NCBI RefSeq assembly: GCF_005877885.1
Contig: NZ_VCHY01000001.1
Coordinates: 248,001 to 312,000, forward strand
Reading direction: 5' to 3'
Length of the DNA: 64,000 bases
Source: Labilibacter sediminis
GTDB taxonomy: Bacteria; Bacteroidota; Bacteroidia; Bacteroidales; Marinilabiliaceae
Part shown: in pieces, positions 1 through 9,712 of the stretch
Position numbering within the stretch: position 1 is the stretch's first letter
Layout: every line of letters starts with the position of its first letter
Notes under the pieces: model-generated
The model's input: only the letters and a program-made list of their open reading frames with translations
The model's database searches: none
What the model was told of the DNA's origin: nothing
Program-made: the position numbers and the translations under genes

Positions 1-2361
1 AAACAAGCTATAGATCTGGTTCAAAACCAGTTTGAAATATACAATACAGCAAAGGTAATTAGCCAGAATTACTTTGCTCTGGGTATTATTGCGGATATTG
101 CCAATGAAGTTAAGTCTATTTGTCGCGAAGAAAATATATTTTTAATTGCAGATTCTTCTCATTTCTTACATAAAATCATTGATCAAAACGATACCCCGTT
201 TATTTATGAAAAGATAGGTACACGCTACCAAAACTTTATGATCGATGAGTTTCAGGATACTTCTAAACTTCAATGGTTAAACTTTAAACCGCTTATTGAC
301 AACTCACTTTCTAATAACGAGAAAAGCTTAATTGTTGGAGATGTAAAACAATCCATTTATCGCTGGAGAAATTCTGACTGGAACTTATTGGACAATCAGG
401 TAAGCAAAGATTTTAGACAACACGGTAGTCTTGAAAAAACTTTAGATAACAATTGGCGCAGTTATTCAAACATTATTGCTTTTAACAACACCTTATTTAC
501 ACAGGGTGCCCAATTTGCACAAAACGACTTCAACAATTCAATATCTGAATTTATTCATGATCAAGATACTCTTGACTTATATAAGAATAAAATTTCGCAT
601 GCCTATTTAGATGTATTTCAGCATAAACCTGAACAGAAAAAGAATGACCTGGGGCATATTCATATGCAGTTTTTTAAACCTGACAAGGAACTGACTTATA
701 ATGAGCAAATGCTTGGCCATATGGTAGAGCAAATTGAATTGTTGTTAAAAAAAGGATACGCTTGTAGCGACATTTGTGTTTTGGTTAGAAAAAAAGGCGA
801 AGGCGAAACAGTAGCCAATGCTCTGCTATCAGGCAGTTATTCAACCAATGGAAGTATAATTCCGGTTATTTCTAACGAATCCTTGTTTTTAGGCGGTTCC
901 AGTGCTGTTAATTTTATGATGGCTCAAATAAAATTCTTACAAAATCCGAACAATAAGATTTTAAAAGCTGATTTGGTTTTAAGTTATCAACTATTTAACA
1001 GCCCAAACTCTGAAATTGATATTGAAATTGGTCAATTCTTTCAGTTAGATTCGGATACTGATTTTGCAAAACAGGAATACGAATGGATTAATGATTTACT
1101 GATGCTTCGTCAAAAACCTCTTCTTGAGTTGGTTGAGATACTTGCCCATAAACTCAATGATGAGGTTAAGGCTGAACAAGGCATTTTTATACAGGCTTTT
1201 ATTAACTGCACCAATCAATTTATAAAAGATCAATTCCCCGATTTAAGTGCCTTTATCGAATGGTGGGATGAAAAAGGAATAAATGAAGCTGTTGCTGTTC
1301 CGGATGATCAGGATGCCATAAAAATAATGACTATCCATAAGTCGAAAGGATTAGAATTTAAAGCTGTTTTAGTGCCTTTCTGTAACTGGAAATTAGATAC
1401 AGAAATAAATAGCAATACTATATGGTGTCGCCCTAATCAGGAACCATTTAACGCCATAAAGTTGCTTCCTGTCACTTATACTCAGAAACTTAAAAACACC
1501 ATTTTTAAAGAAGATTATTTTAAAGAACGTTTGTATCAATACGTAGATAGTTTAAATCTGTTGTATGTTGCCTTTACCAGGTGTTGCGAAGTTTTAGTTA
1601 CCTATGGTCCCACACCTTCAAAAAACAATAAAGGAGAATTAAAAAATGTTTCTGATTTAATTTATTTTATCATTGATAACAATGCATGTACAGAAAACTC
1701 TGACGGCTATTTAAATTTCTCACAAGCCTGGGACAAAGAAAATGGAGTTTTTAAATATGGCGATATTCCTATTTGTCATCGTGATTCAAAATCCGGTGGT
1801 GAAATAGAAAGCGAAAACTTAAAGGCATTTAGCAATAAAGTGCTGAACGATGATAATATTGCCATTAAAATGGAAAGTGAATCTTACTTTTCCACAGATA
1901 ACACGACCAGTAAAATCAACTATGGTAAAATTATGCACGAAGCCTTCGAATACATCAATACCGTTAAAGATGTGGATAATGCACTAACTAAAATGGTTTT
2001 TGAAGGAAAGATAACTGCTGAAGAAAAAGCACCTCTTGCCAACCAGATATCAACGTTAATATCTCAAAACGAAACAAAAAACTGGTTTAGCGAAGATCAT
2101 ACCATAAAAACAGAAAATACAATTCTTACTAAAAACGGATCATACCGACCAGACAGGGTTGTAATAACCAAAGATGAGGTAATTGTTATAGACTATAAAT
2201 TTGGAGATAAAGAAGATAAAAAATACAACAAACAGGTACTGCATTATATAAGTCAGGTAAAATTAATGGGTTACAAAGAGGTAAAGGGATACATTTGGTA
2301 TGTCACACTAAACAAAATTGTTAATGTATCTCCAGAGATTATTCAAGGTCAATTATTTTAA
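1..2361 (+). CDS. UvrD/RecB-family helicase-nuclease (AddA-like), 5' end outside the window
   Basis: This is the C-terminal 786 codons of a superfamily 1A helicase fused to a RecB-type nuclease, probably the helicase subunit of an AddAB/RecBCD-like complex that processes DNA double-strand ends. Frame 1 is open from base 1, so the Walker A motif and the start lie outside the window. Helicase motif II (IDEFQDTS) is near codon 81, motif III (GDVKQSIYRWR) near 113, motif V (IMTIHKSKGLEF) near 443 and motif VI (LLYVAFTR) near 521. The C-terminal PD-(D/E)XK nuclease shows HEAFEYIN near codon 647 and then RPDRVV and VIDYKFGD near 730. The stop is followed by the rplS promoter about 70 bases downstream, so the gene ends its own unit. 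The helicase and nuclease calls are firm; AddA rather than another UvrD-nuclease fusion is inferred, because the partner gene is not visible. Confidence 0.9.
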   Translation, partial: KQAIDLVQNQFEIYNTAKVISQNYFALGIIADIANEVKSICREENIFLIADSSHFLHKIIDQNDTPFIYEKIGTRYQNFMIDEFQDTSKLQWLNFKPLIDNSLSNNEKSLIVGDVKQSIYRWRNSDWNLLDNQVSKDFRQHGSLEKTLDNNWRSYSNIIAFNNTLFTQGAQFAQNDFNNSISEFIHDQDTLDLYKNKISHAYLDVFQHKPEQKKNDLGHIHMQFFKPDKELTYNEQMLGHMVEQIELLLKKGYACSDICVLVRKKGEGETVANALLSGSYSTNGSIIPVISNESLFLGGSSAVNFMMAQIKFLQNPNNKILKADLVLSYQLFNSPNSEIDIEIGQFFQLDSDTDFAKQEYEWINDLLMLRQKPLLELVEILAHKLNDEVKAEQGIFIQAFINCTNQFIKDQFPDLSAFIEWWDEKGINEAVAVPDDQDAIKIMTIHKSKGLEFKAVLVPFCNWKLDTEINSNTIWCRPNQEPFNAIKLLPVTYTQKLKNTIFKEDYFKERLYQYVDSLNLLYVAFTRCCEVLVTYGPTPSKNNKGELKNVSDLIYFIIDNNACTENSDGYLNFSQAWDKENGVFKYGDIPICHRDSKSGGEIESENLKAFSNKVLNDDNIAIKMESESYFSTDNTTSKINYGKIMHEAFEYINTVKDVDNALTKMVFEGKITAEEKAPLANQISTLISQNETKNWFSEDHTIKTENTILTKNGSYRPDRVVITKDEVIVIDYKFGDKEDKKYNKQVLHYISQVKLMGYKEVKGYIWYVTLNKIVNVSPEIIQGQLF

Positions 2362-2430
2362 CCTATAAGCAAAAAAATTATGCCGCTATGCTCAAGAAGA
2401 TTGATATTCAATAAAAAACACAATATTTTA

Positions 2431-2461
2431 TTTTAATTACAAGATAAAAGTTGTAAATTTG
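2431..2461 (+). promoter_or_regulatory. Bacteroidota-type promoter of rplS
   Basis: A perfect -7 box TAAATTTG (TAnnTTTG consensus) lies at 2454-2461. A T-rich -33 candidate (TTTT) lies at 2431-2434, 19 bases upstream. Transcription would start near 2467, giving a leader of about 87 bases before the rplS start. Seen in sequence; activity is inferred. Confidence 0.7.
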
Positions 2462-2517
2462 CGCCCGATTATACAATCTGCATGTAATCTCTTATTGAAC
2501 AGGTGGTTCACGTAATA

Positions 2518-2540
2518 TTGCATGTATTTGTTAAATGCAA
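2518..2540 (+). promoter_or_regulatory. Leader hairpin just upstream of rplS
   Basis: TTGCAT (2518-2523) can pair with ATGCAA (2535-2540) around an 11-base loop, ending 13 bases before the rplS ATG. A structure this close to the start of a ribosomal protein gene is a candidate autogenous leader, as known for many ribosomal protein mRNAs. The stem is short and the role is inferred. Confidence 0.35.
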
Positions 2541-2553
2541 AATATTTCTTAAA

Positions 2554-2904
2554 ATGGATTTTATTAAAATTGCGGAAGAAGCATTTAAAACTGAGACAAA
2601 AGAAGTTCCTTCTTTTGGAGCAGGAGACACTATCTCTGTATCTTACAAGATTAAAGAGGGAAACAAGGAGCGTATCCAGGTTTTTAAAGGTGTAGTTATT
2701 CAAATTAAAGGTGCAGGTACTGCTAAAATGGTAACTGTAAGAAAAATGTCTGGAAACCAAGGTGTTGAAAGAATTTTTCCATTAAACTCACCTTTTATTG
2801 AAAAAATTGAGGTTAACCGTTATGGTAAAGTACGTAGAAAGCGTATTTTCTATCTTCGTGACCTTACTGGTAAAAAAGCCAGAATTAAAGAAAGAAGAAT
2901 GTAA
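2554..2904 (+). CDS. rplS: 50S ribosomal protein L19
   Basis: L19 is a structural protein of the large ribosomal subunit at the subunit interface. The 116-residue product starts [11 protein letters not shown] and contains the family signatures [31 protein letters not shown] and [10 protein letters not shown], at the normal length for the family. A longer reading from 2503 would add 17 residues unlike L19 and would cover the leader hairpin, so ATG 2554 is chosen. The gene has its own promoter and a strong terminator, so it is monocistronic here. The assignment is secure. Confidence 0.97.
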   Translation: MDFIKIAEEAFKTETKEVPSFGAGDTISVSYKIKEGNKERIQVFKGVVIQIKGAGTAKMVTVRKMSGNQGVERIFPLNSPFIEKIEVNRYGKVRRKRIFYLRDLTGKKARIKERRM

Positions 2905-2921
2905 GAAACTCTTCATACAAG

Positions 2922-2956
2922 AATCCCCGTTCAGCAATGATCGGGGATTTTTTTTT
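2922..2956 (+). terminator. Rho-independent terminator of rplS
   Basis: The stem AATCCCCG (2922-2929) / CGGGGATT (2942-2949) is followed by an uninterrupted T run, 18 bases after the rplS stop. This is a textbook intrinsic terminator. Confidence 0.92.
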
Positions 2957-3021
2957 AGCTATAACAAGTAAGATATCCACCTTGCTATATTATTTGCTTG
3001 TTTGAATATATTATTAACAGG

Positions 3022-3049
3022 AAGGGTGCTCCCGAAAAGAAACACCCTT
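3022..3049. terminator. Hairpin between convergent transcription units
   Basis: AAGGGTG (3022-3028) pairs with CACCCTT (3043-3049). On the plus strand it is followed by TATT then A residues; on the minus strand no T run follows. It sits 24 bases past the end of the minus-strand beta-helix gene and could be a weak terminator for PUL 1. Confidence 0.4.
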
Positions 3050-3072
3050 TATTAAAAATAATCATCTAACTA

Positions 3073-4716
3073 CTACTCCAATTCAATAGCCCCCATATCA
3101 GGTAAACCATTTATCTTATTACCAAGAATATCTTCCTTCATATCCAAACCTATATATATACCTATAGAATCATTAGGGATTGGCTCAATCTTAATTCCTT
3201 TATCTTTTATTAAAGAAACATTTGCAGGAATATAGTCACTTAATGACAGTCCACCTGCTTTTGCCAGTTTTGCATCACCATATACAGGTTTTTCATCCTG
3301 AATATTCACATTTTTTGGCCAGGTAGACTCGTTCAAATACAAATTATTCTCAAAAACAACATTTTTAGGTTTTACTTTTACTGCCTTTTGTGGATTATAC
3401 TGATCTCCTAAAACCAATTCACTTTTACCTGATACATGAAATATATTATTGGCTATCAGAATACCCCTTGCTTTGCTTTCAACAGCTAATCGAGCAATAT
3501 TTTCTTTACTTGTAAATATTGTGTTATTGTAAAAGTAGCTATTGTATGGCCCCTTACGAGGTTTCTTTTTACCCACATAACCACTTAACCAAAAAACCTT
3601 TCCGTGTTGAAATGCACCGTTTTTACCTTTCTCACGGTAACCATCATTTACACTAATATTATAACGATATGCGCAATTATGGTTGTTTCCGAGAATTTCA
3701 CAAAAACCACCTGCATTGTTGTAACTGAAATTATATTGTACAATTACATTGGCGCAGTTAAAATCAATATGACAACCTGCAGAATCACCAGGACCATTGG
3801 CATTTAAAAACTTGTTGTTTTCTATAACAATGTTCTTTGCGCCCCAGGTCCACAGTCCACTTCCTCTACCCCATTTTCTGGAGTCATTGCTATCACCCGA
3901 CTTATCCACCATGTTATTTACAAACTGACCCTCCTGAACATTACTCAACTGGATACCCGGTCCTCCGGCTCTGAGAACCTTATTACCAAGAACCTTAACA
4001 TTCTTAATGTTTCTTTTTATACCGGTAAATTTAATCCCTGTATGAGCCACATCTGAAATTTCACATCCTGTAACCTCAATATTTCTTAGAACACCTTTTT
4101 CCACATTACTTATAAAGCGCATTCCCCAGCCATACTTTTGCGTTCCATTGGCCGTTCTCACTTCTTTAGCACCTCGTTGAAAACCCGGCTCTTCATAATA
4201 TATGTCTGATATTTTAATTCCTGAAAAATGAATGTTTTGGAACACACCTGCTTTGGTGGCCTTTACCAAAATACCACAACGCATGTCTTTTTGAACTGGT
4301 TTTCCCTTAATCACGCCTCCATTGGCTATAATAGATAAATCAGAGACTTTAATATTACTACAGTTACTTATTAAAATACCATTACGTAAGCCATAAGCAT
4401 TTATAAGTGCCTCCTTTTCCTCTTGTTTTTTAGATTCAGCATAACTGCTGATTACTATTGGTTTTTCAACAGTACCTGAAACACCTTCAAACTGTAACGA
4501 TCCTTTATGAGTATATCCTTTAGCCAAACGAATTTCATCGCCGGCTTTAAGCTTTAATTGATTGACCTTCCATAAGGTTTTAAAGGGTTTCGATTCTGAC
4601 AAACCATCATAATTATTATTACCTTTTATGGGATTTACATAGTAAACTTTCGCCTGTAGATTTAATGTTATCAGACAAAAGCAAAACATCAAAACTATAC
4701 TTCCAATACCTCTCAT
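3073..4716 (-). CDS. Secreted right-handed beta-helix protein, candidate polysaccharide-degrading enzyme of PUL 1
   Basis: A 547-residue exported protein. The first about 20 residues (RGIGSIVLMFCFCLITLN) are a signal peptide. The mature chain starts with KVYYVNP and GLSESKPFKTL, typical of pectate-lyase-like parallel beta-helix proteins. It continues with Asn-rich coils such as NIKNVKVLGNKV and NIVIENNKFLNANGPGDS, rungs of a right-handed beta-helix. No catalytic motif of a named polysaccharide lyase or glycoside hydrolase family was recognised. ATG 4716 is chosen; a TTG at 4731 in the same frame would overlap the stop of the upstream sulfatase. It is the last gene of the PUL 1 operon, 11 bases after that stop, and the only protein there with a fold used by glycan depolymerases. 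A role in cleaving a sulfated polysaccharide is therefore inferred; a structural or binding role remains possible. Confidence 0.65.
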   Translation of the reverse strand: MRGIGSIVLMFCFCLITLNLQAKVYYVNPIKGNNNYDGLSESKPFKTLWKVNQLKLKAGDEIRLAKGYTHKGSLQFEGVSGTVEKPIVISSYAESKKQEEKEALINAYGLRNGILISNCSNIKVSDLSIIANGGVIKGKPVQKDMRCGILVKATKAGVFQNIHFSGIKISDIYYEEPGFQRGAKEVRTANGTQKYGWGMRFISNVEKGVLRNIEVTGCEISDVAHTGIKFTGIKRNIKNVKVLGNKVLRAGGPGIQLSNVQEGQFVNNMVDKSGDSNDSRKWGRGSGLWTWGAKNIVIENNKFLNANGPGDSAGCHIDFNCANVIVQYNFSYNNAGGFCEILGNNHNCAYRYNISVNDGYREKGKNGAFQHGKVFWLSGYVGKKKPRKGPYNSYFYNNTIFTSKENIARLAVESKARGILIANNIFHVSGKSELVLGDQYNPQKAVKVKPKNVVFENNLYLNESTWPKNVNIQDEKPVYGDAKLAKAGGLSLSDYIPANVSLIKDKGIKIEPIPNDSIGIYIGLDMKEDILGNKINGLPDMGAIELE

Positions 4717-4727
4717 ACTCTGTTCCT

Positions 4728-6311
4728 TCAATTATTTTTATTAACTCTTTTAATCTGCTCTTCTAAAGCATCTCTCATTTCTTTTTTAACTTGAGCATAC
4801 CTAGGGTTATCAGCTTCATTGACCCACTCATGACTATCGTTTCTGTGATCGTAAAGTTCTTCTGAACCATTACTATACCGAACATATCGATAATCACGAG
4901 ATCGTACGGAATAATTCTGGTCTTCAGGCTTTTTAGATGCTTGATTAAGTACAACTGTTAATGCAACATCAGGGCCTTCCCATTTCTCTGTATTAACATT
5001 TTCAAGAAACGGTTTCAAACTATATCCGTCTAATGAAGCTCCTTGATTTGATATTAGCGTTGTACCTTGCAAACCACATAATTCTGATACAGTTGGGTAA
5101 ATATCAACAAGACTCACCGGATGTTTTACGGTTTTGCCTGCATTATGTGCATATCGGGGATCTTTTATAATTAATGGAACCCTGGTACTTTCTTCCCACA
5201 ATGAATTTTTAAATAAGTAATCCTTTTCCCCCATATTGTATCCATGGTCGCTAAACAAAATTACAATAGTGTTATCCTTATATATACTATTGTTAATAAT
5301 ATTCATAATACCGCCTACCATATCGTCAGCAAAAGATACACATGCAAGATAGGCCTGTAAATACCTTCTCAATCCTTCATCCAGTGTAGAGTACGAATTT
5401 TTAAGAGCAGTAAAATGAGTGCGTCCTTTGCTGCCGGAAAGCACCTCATCATATTTACAATCTGCATTATCATCTTCTTTAATTACAGGAATTTTTACTG
5501 ACTCCAAAGGAAATTTATCGAAATATTTTTGAGGTACAACCAATGGCGTATGTGGATTCATTAAACCAATGCCAATAAAAAATGGTTCATCTGTATTTTT
5601 ATTGGACTCTAACGTACTTATTGTGTTTTTAAACCAGTTTACGCTTTTTTCATCAGTTAACAGATCTCTGTCATCATCCGACACATATCTAAACTTTTTT
5701 TTCTTTTCCTGATGCCACCACCCGGTATAACCAGGTGAATTTTTAGATGCAGGTACACTTGGAATATCTGCTAAGGAGGCAAATGTTCCATCCAAAGGAC
5801 CAATGTTTCTATACGACTCTGGTACCGATGGATGACCAACAACTTTTTTACCGTTATATGCCAAAGGTTCCTGACTCTTTTTTACGCCCATATGTTGCCA
5901 CTCTTCCTTATGCCTGTGGTGAAATATTTTACCGGTTTGATATGTTTTATAGCCATTTTCAGCAGCATACACTGAAAGTGATTTTGAATTGGCAAGAATA
6001 TTATTTTTATAAAATGGTGTAAAACCATAGTTTTGAGATGTAGAAGGTAAAATACCTTTCATAAAACTAGCTCTGGATGGTGCACAAACAGGCGCATTAC
6101 TATGTGCATTATCGAACAACACTCCTTCATTGGCTAATTTATCCATATGTGGTGTTTTCGTTTGCGGATGCCCATCCATAACTCCAAGGTAATCGTTCAG
6201 GTCATCCAATACAATCATGACAACATTTGGTTTTTGTTGGGAATAAACCGACGATGTTGCAATTAATAAGGTTATTAGTAATGTAAGTATATTAGTTTTT
6301 TTCATTCGCAT
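4728..6311 (-). CDS. Secreted type I sulfatase, iduronate-2-sulfatase-like
   Basis: A formylglycine sulfatase predicted to remove sulfate esters from a polysaccharide in the periplasm or at the surface. Of 527 residues, the first 24 form a signal peptide ending SSVYSQ. Metal-binding aspartates are in VLDDLND (36-37). The maturation motif is CAPSR with Cys76, converted to formylglycine by a sulfatase-maturating enzyme not encoded in this window. A second metal site, LFSDHGYNMGEKD, lies in the C-terminal half. The overall pattern (GVLFDNAHSNAPVCAPSR, MGE near SDHG) resembles iduronate-2-sulfatase-type S1 enzymes; the substrate is not readable. It is the second sulfatase of PUL 1 and the beta-helix gene follows directly. 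A second ATG two codons downstream is an equally good start. Confidence 0.88.
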   Translation of the reverse strand: MRMKKTNILTLLITLLIATSSVYSQQKPNVVMIVLDDLNDYLGVMDGHPQTKTPHMDKLANEGVLFDNAHSNAPVCAPSRASFMKGILPSTSQNYGFTPFYKNNILANSKSLSVYAAENGYKTYQTGKIFHHRHKEEWQHMGVKKSQEPLAYNGKKVVGHPSVPESYRNIGPLDGTFASLADIPSVPASKNSPGYTGWWHQEKKKKFRYVSDDDRDLLTDEKSVNWFKNTISTLESNKNTDEPFFIGIGLMNPHTPLVVPQKYFDKFPLESVKIPVIKEDDNADCKYDEVLSGSKGRTHFTALKNSYSTLDEGLRRYLQAYLACVSFADDMVGGIMNIINNSIYKDNTIVILFSDHGYNMGEKDYLFKNSLWEESTRVPLIIKDPRYAHNAGKTVKHPVSLVDIYPTVSELCGLQGTTLISNQGASLDGYSLKPFLENVNTEKWEGPDVALTVVLNQASKKPEDQNYSVRSRDYRYVRYSNGSEELYDHRNDSHEWVNEADNPRYAQVKKEMRDALEEQIKRVNKNN

Positions 6312-6473
6312 ATTGAATTAAATAGTAAAAATATTACGGAAAGGTTTGTGTCGACGTGACATATTAGATAAAATAAACCAAAGGAAACTCTATTCCACAC
6401 AAGTAGAGTAAGCCTTTAGTTTATGTGTGCAAACTAATCAACAAAATCAAAAGATTTTTAGCTGGAGCATATT

Positions 6474-7934
6474 TTATTTATACCTGATTGTTCCCAGCTT
6501 AAAAAGAGGCTCATCAAACTCTTGCATTTGTTTTTTAAGCTCTTTCAAAAAACGTTCAGATATTTCTTTATAACCTCGTTTGTTATAAAAATTAATTAAT
6601 TCATTAGGATCTTTTTCAAGGTCGAAGAGCCAGGGAGAATCATTTGGAGATAACACGAGTTTATATCTTTGATTGGCTGCTGCCACCCAGCGAGAAGCCG
6701 CATTGGTAATATACACTATTCGATCTGTATTTGAAACCACCTTCTCTTTATTTAAAAACGCATCAGACATATCTTTCCCGTGAAATTTTGGCCATCCATC
6801 TTTAACACCCATCATGCTTAATATAGTTGGGGCAAAGTCTGCAGTTGTATATGCAGTATTTATTAGCTTACTTCCTTTTACTTTTCCAGGATATTTCATA
6901 ATAAAAGGAATACCGGCTGATGTTTCGTAAGGTAAACCTTTATTATGACGAGCATGTTCTCCCATTAAGTCGCCATGATCTGATGTAAATACAACAATTG
7001 TATTTTGATCAAGCCCCTCTTGTTTTAAAACATCCATTATCTTGCCAACATTATCATCAATACACTTAACCATACCAAAATATTGTGCCATTGAGTGCTG
7101 ATCAAGTTCTTTAACCGACTTTTTTGTGAAAGCATTCCATTCAGGTGCACTTATTAGATTTTCAGTAAGACTATGCGGTTTTTTAAAGTTTAAATGTGTG
7201 TACATTGTATCGTACGGTGGACGCACTTTATTAGGACCGTGCGGATCCGGAATAGATACCATTATACAAAAGGGCTTATTCTTGTCTCTTTTTATGGCAT
7301 CGATTGTGCGGTTCGCCAAAAAATCAGTCGTAAATGATTCATCGGTGGCTGTGGTTACATCATAAAAGTAAGTCTTCTTCTTTTTATTAAACTTCCCTTT
7401 AAAACCCGGACCTTCTGCTTTTTCTTCCATGCCTTTATAATGGCCCCGGTTAAACATATATCTGTTATCATCAAAACCAAATTTACGAGCCGGTTCGAAA
7501 CCGGGTTTAGCATCTCCATCAAGGTGCCATTTTCCTACATAGGTTGTAGCGTATCCTTGCTTTTTTAATACCTCTGCAAATGTTACTAAACCATCGTTTA
7601 GTGGTAAATCATTTTTATAAGAACCTGTAGCAATAGGATACAAACCTGATATAAATGATGCTCTTGACGGTGTACAAACAGGAGATGCTGCATAAAAACT
7701 GCTACATAAAGCTCCCTTTTTAGCCAATTGGTCAATGTTTGGCGTTTTAACACATACATCCTTGCCCCAAATAAAAGCCTGCTCTTCAGACATTATATCT
7801 CTATAACAACCTAAGGTTCTATAGTTATGCTCATCTGTATGTATGATTAAAAGGTTGGGCTGCTTTTTTTGAGCAAATGTTATAGTACTAAAAAGTACTA
7901 TAACACTATACATTATTAACTTTTTCAAAATCAT
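6474..7934 (-). CDS. Secreted type I sulfatase
   Basis: A 486-residue formylglycine sulfatase with a signal peptide (LIMYSVIVLFSTITFAQ). The maturation motif is CTPSR with Cys87, in the context YAASPVCTPSRASF. The first metal-binding pair is Asp-Glu (HTDEHNYR, 34-35) instead of the usual Asp-Asp, a variant seen in some S1 subfamilies. The distal metal site is FTSDHGDLMGEH. It lies 26 bases after susD on the same strand and is followed, after a 162-base gap, by the second sulfatase, so it belongs to the PUL 1 operon. The two sulfatases differ strongly in sequence and so probably remove sulfate from different positions. The substrate is unknown. Confidence 0.9.
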   Translation of the reverse strand: MILKKLIMYSVIVLFSTITFAQKKQPNLLIIHTDEHNYRTLGCYRDIMSEEQAFIWGKDVCVKTPNIDQLAKKGALCSSFYAASPVCTPSRASFISGLYPIATGSYKNDLPLNDGLVTFAEVLKKQGYATTYVGKWHLDGDAKPGFEPARKFGFDDNRYMFNRGHYKGMEEKAEGPGFKGKFNKKKKTYFYDVTTATDESFTTDFLANRTIDAIKRDKNKPFCIMVSIPDPHGPNKVRPPYDTMYTHLNFKKPHSLTENLISAPEWNAFTKKSVKELDQHSMAQYFGMVKCIDDNVGKIMDVLKQEGLDQNTIVVFTSDHGDLMGEHARHNKGLPYETSAGIPFIMKYPGKVKGSKLINTAYTTADFAPTILSMMGVKDGWPKFHGKDMSDAFLNKEKVVSNTDRIVYITNAASRWVAAANQRYKLVLSPNDSPWLFDLEKDPNELINFYNKRGYKEISERFLKELKKQMQEFDEPLFKLGTIRYK

Positions 7935-7960
7935 GACTTAGTAATTACAAATTAATTATT

Positions 7961-9640
7961 CTACCAATTTGATTTTTGATCTAATAAATTATTGATGGTC
8001 ACCTCTTGTAATGGATAAGGTAATGATAAATGTTTAGAAGGATCGAAATTATTAACCGCTCTTAAAAATCCGATATGAGCAGTTTTTGAAGCATCAAACG
8101 CCTCGTTTCCTCTAACTATCTGATCCAAGAACTCTAAACGCTTCCCAAGCATTCCCCATCTAATTAAATCATGTTTACGCAATCCTTCAAAGCACAATTC
8201 TCGAAGTCTTTCATCCATTATCTCCAAAAAGAATTCATCTTTATTGGCTATCCTTCCTGGTTTTACGTCTTCAATATTTGCCAATCCTGCTCTGTTTCGT
8301 ATTTGATTTAAATATACTATAGCCTCTTGTGTTGGTCCATTATTTATTTCATTGGCAGCCTCAGCATACATTAATAAAATATCAGCATATCGTATAACTG
8401 GTAAGTTTATACCGGTAGTGTTTTTTGATGGTTGCTCTACTTTTTCCAGCAATATGTACGGTTCTACCTGATCGTCTTTCCCTTTCTTAATATCTAAATC
8501 CTCATAATTTTCAGGTTCCCATCTTCTAAATTTACCTGCAGTATAGGTAGCCTCCAACAAAGTAGGTACTACTTGTGCATCACCCCCTGCAGTATATCTC
8601 ATTCCCGGGATATTCCACTCTCTACGTTTATCTGTCAGCTCATACACAACATCTAAAACAGGTGAAACTGTCATATAAACTTTCGATACCGGGTGAAATC
8701 CGTCGTCCTCATAAGCAAAGGCCAGTCCGTTACTGTTACCTATTCTTCCGGAAGTTGCAACACCTATTGAACGATTCTCTGCAAATGAAATTTCAAATAT
8801 AGACTCTCTGGCATCATACTTATTTTGTATATAGTTTAAAAACAGGTTTCTGTACCCCAATGTATCTGCATCAACCACTAAACCGTGCCACCCATCTGAA
8901 ATAATGGAATCACAATGATTTAAAGCATTTTGACAATACTCTGTTTGTTGAAGCGGATAACCGGCCATTTTCATATACACTCTGGCCAAAATACCATGTG
9001 CCGCCATTTTATTCGCTCTACCAGGGATATAGTCATCATCTGAAGCATGCGGCAAATACATAGCTGCAAATTCCAAATCTTCAATTATTACGCTATATAG
9101 TTCCTCTAAAGAAGCAGCTGCCACATTGTTTGAACTTTGATCAACTACATATTCTAAACGTAATGGCACCTCTTCAAACAATGAAACAAGAGTAGAATAT
9201 GCAAATCCTCTTAAAAATCTTACCTCTGCAAAAAGTTCATTACTTCTTTCTTCTGAAAATGCATCCTTATCTATCTTTGCAATAAATAGATTGATATTAT
9301 TAATTGCAGCATACAATTGGCGCCACGTTCCTGAAACATGTATATCATTGGTTGTATGTCGGTATAAGGATACTGCCCATAACTCATCCCATCCTCTGTT
9401 GTAATAACCTTCATCCGTTCCGTATTCCATATATACAGAAAGGTTTCCCCCATATGCATTTTGCTTTGCAAATTGAGAGTAGATACCGGCCATTCCAATT
9501 TCAACACGCTCTTCTGAGTTATAAAAATCATCTACATCCCATACGGTTTCAGGGGCAACAACTAGCATATCTGAACAACTGGTATTAATTAACAATACTA
9601 CTGCTAATACCCATTTTACTTTATTTATATATCGTATCAT
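7961..9640 (-). CDS. SusD/RagB-family outer-membrane glycan-binding lipoprotein (PUL 1)
   Basis: SusD proteins cap the SusC transporter and deliver oligosaccharides to it at the cell surface. The 559-residue product has a lipoprotein signal with lipobox LINTSC (Cys22). Typical SusD features follow: the early stretch SEERVEIGMAGIYSQF, TPR-like helices with EVRFLRGFAY and GRANKMAAHGILARVYMKMAG, and the C-terminal signature with PVIRYADILLMYAEAANE, IRNRAGL and MDERLRELCFEGLRKHDLIRWG. It lies 72 bases downstream of susC, the usual order. The glycan is not readable, but the adjacent sulfatases point to a sulfated polysaccharide. Confidence 0.95.
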   Translation of the reverse strand: MIRYINKVKWVLAVVLLINTSCSDMLVVAPETVWDVDDFYNSEERVEIGMAGIYSQFAKQNAYGGNLSVYMEYGTDEGYYNRGWDELWAVSLYRHTTNDIHVSGTWRQLYAAINNINLFIAKIDKDAFSEERSNELFAEVRFLRGFAYSTLVSLFEEVPLRLEYVVDQSSNNVAAASLEELYSVIIEDLEFAAMYLPHASDDDYIPGRANKMAAHGILARVYMKMAGYPLQQTEYCQNALNHCDSIISDGWHGLVVDADTLGYRNLFLNYIQNKYDARESIFEISFAENRSIGVATSGRIGNSNGLAFAYEDDGFHPVSKVYMTVSPVLDVVYELTDKRREWNIPGMRYTAGGDAQVVPTLLEATYTAGKFRRWEPENYEDLDIKKGKDDQVEPYILLEKVEQPSKNTTGINLPVIRYADILLMYAEAANEINNGPTQEAIVYLNQIRNRAGLANIEDVKPGRIANKDEFFLEIMDERLRELCFEGLRKHDLIRWGMLGKRLEFLDQIVRGNEAFDASKTAHIGFLRAVNNFDPSKHLSLPYPLQEVTINNLLDQKSNW

Positions 9641-9712
9641 GTACTTATTTTTTTAATTATAATTGATAGTTAATTAAAGGCTTACACCTTATTATCAATA
9701 TTAATTGTGTAA

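Noticed and set aside
2503-2553. N-terminal extension of L19
   Set aside because: The extra 17 residues are unlike L19 and overlap the leader hairpin; ATG 2554 gives the family N-terminus.
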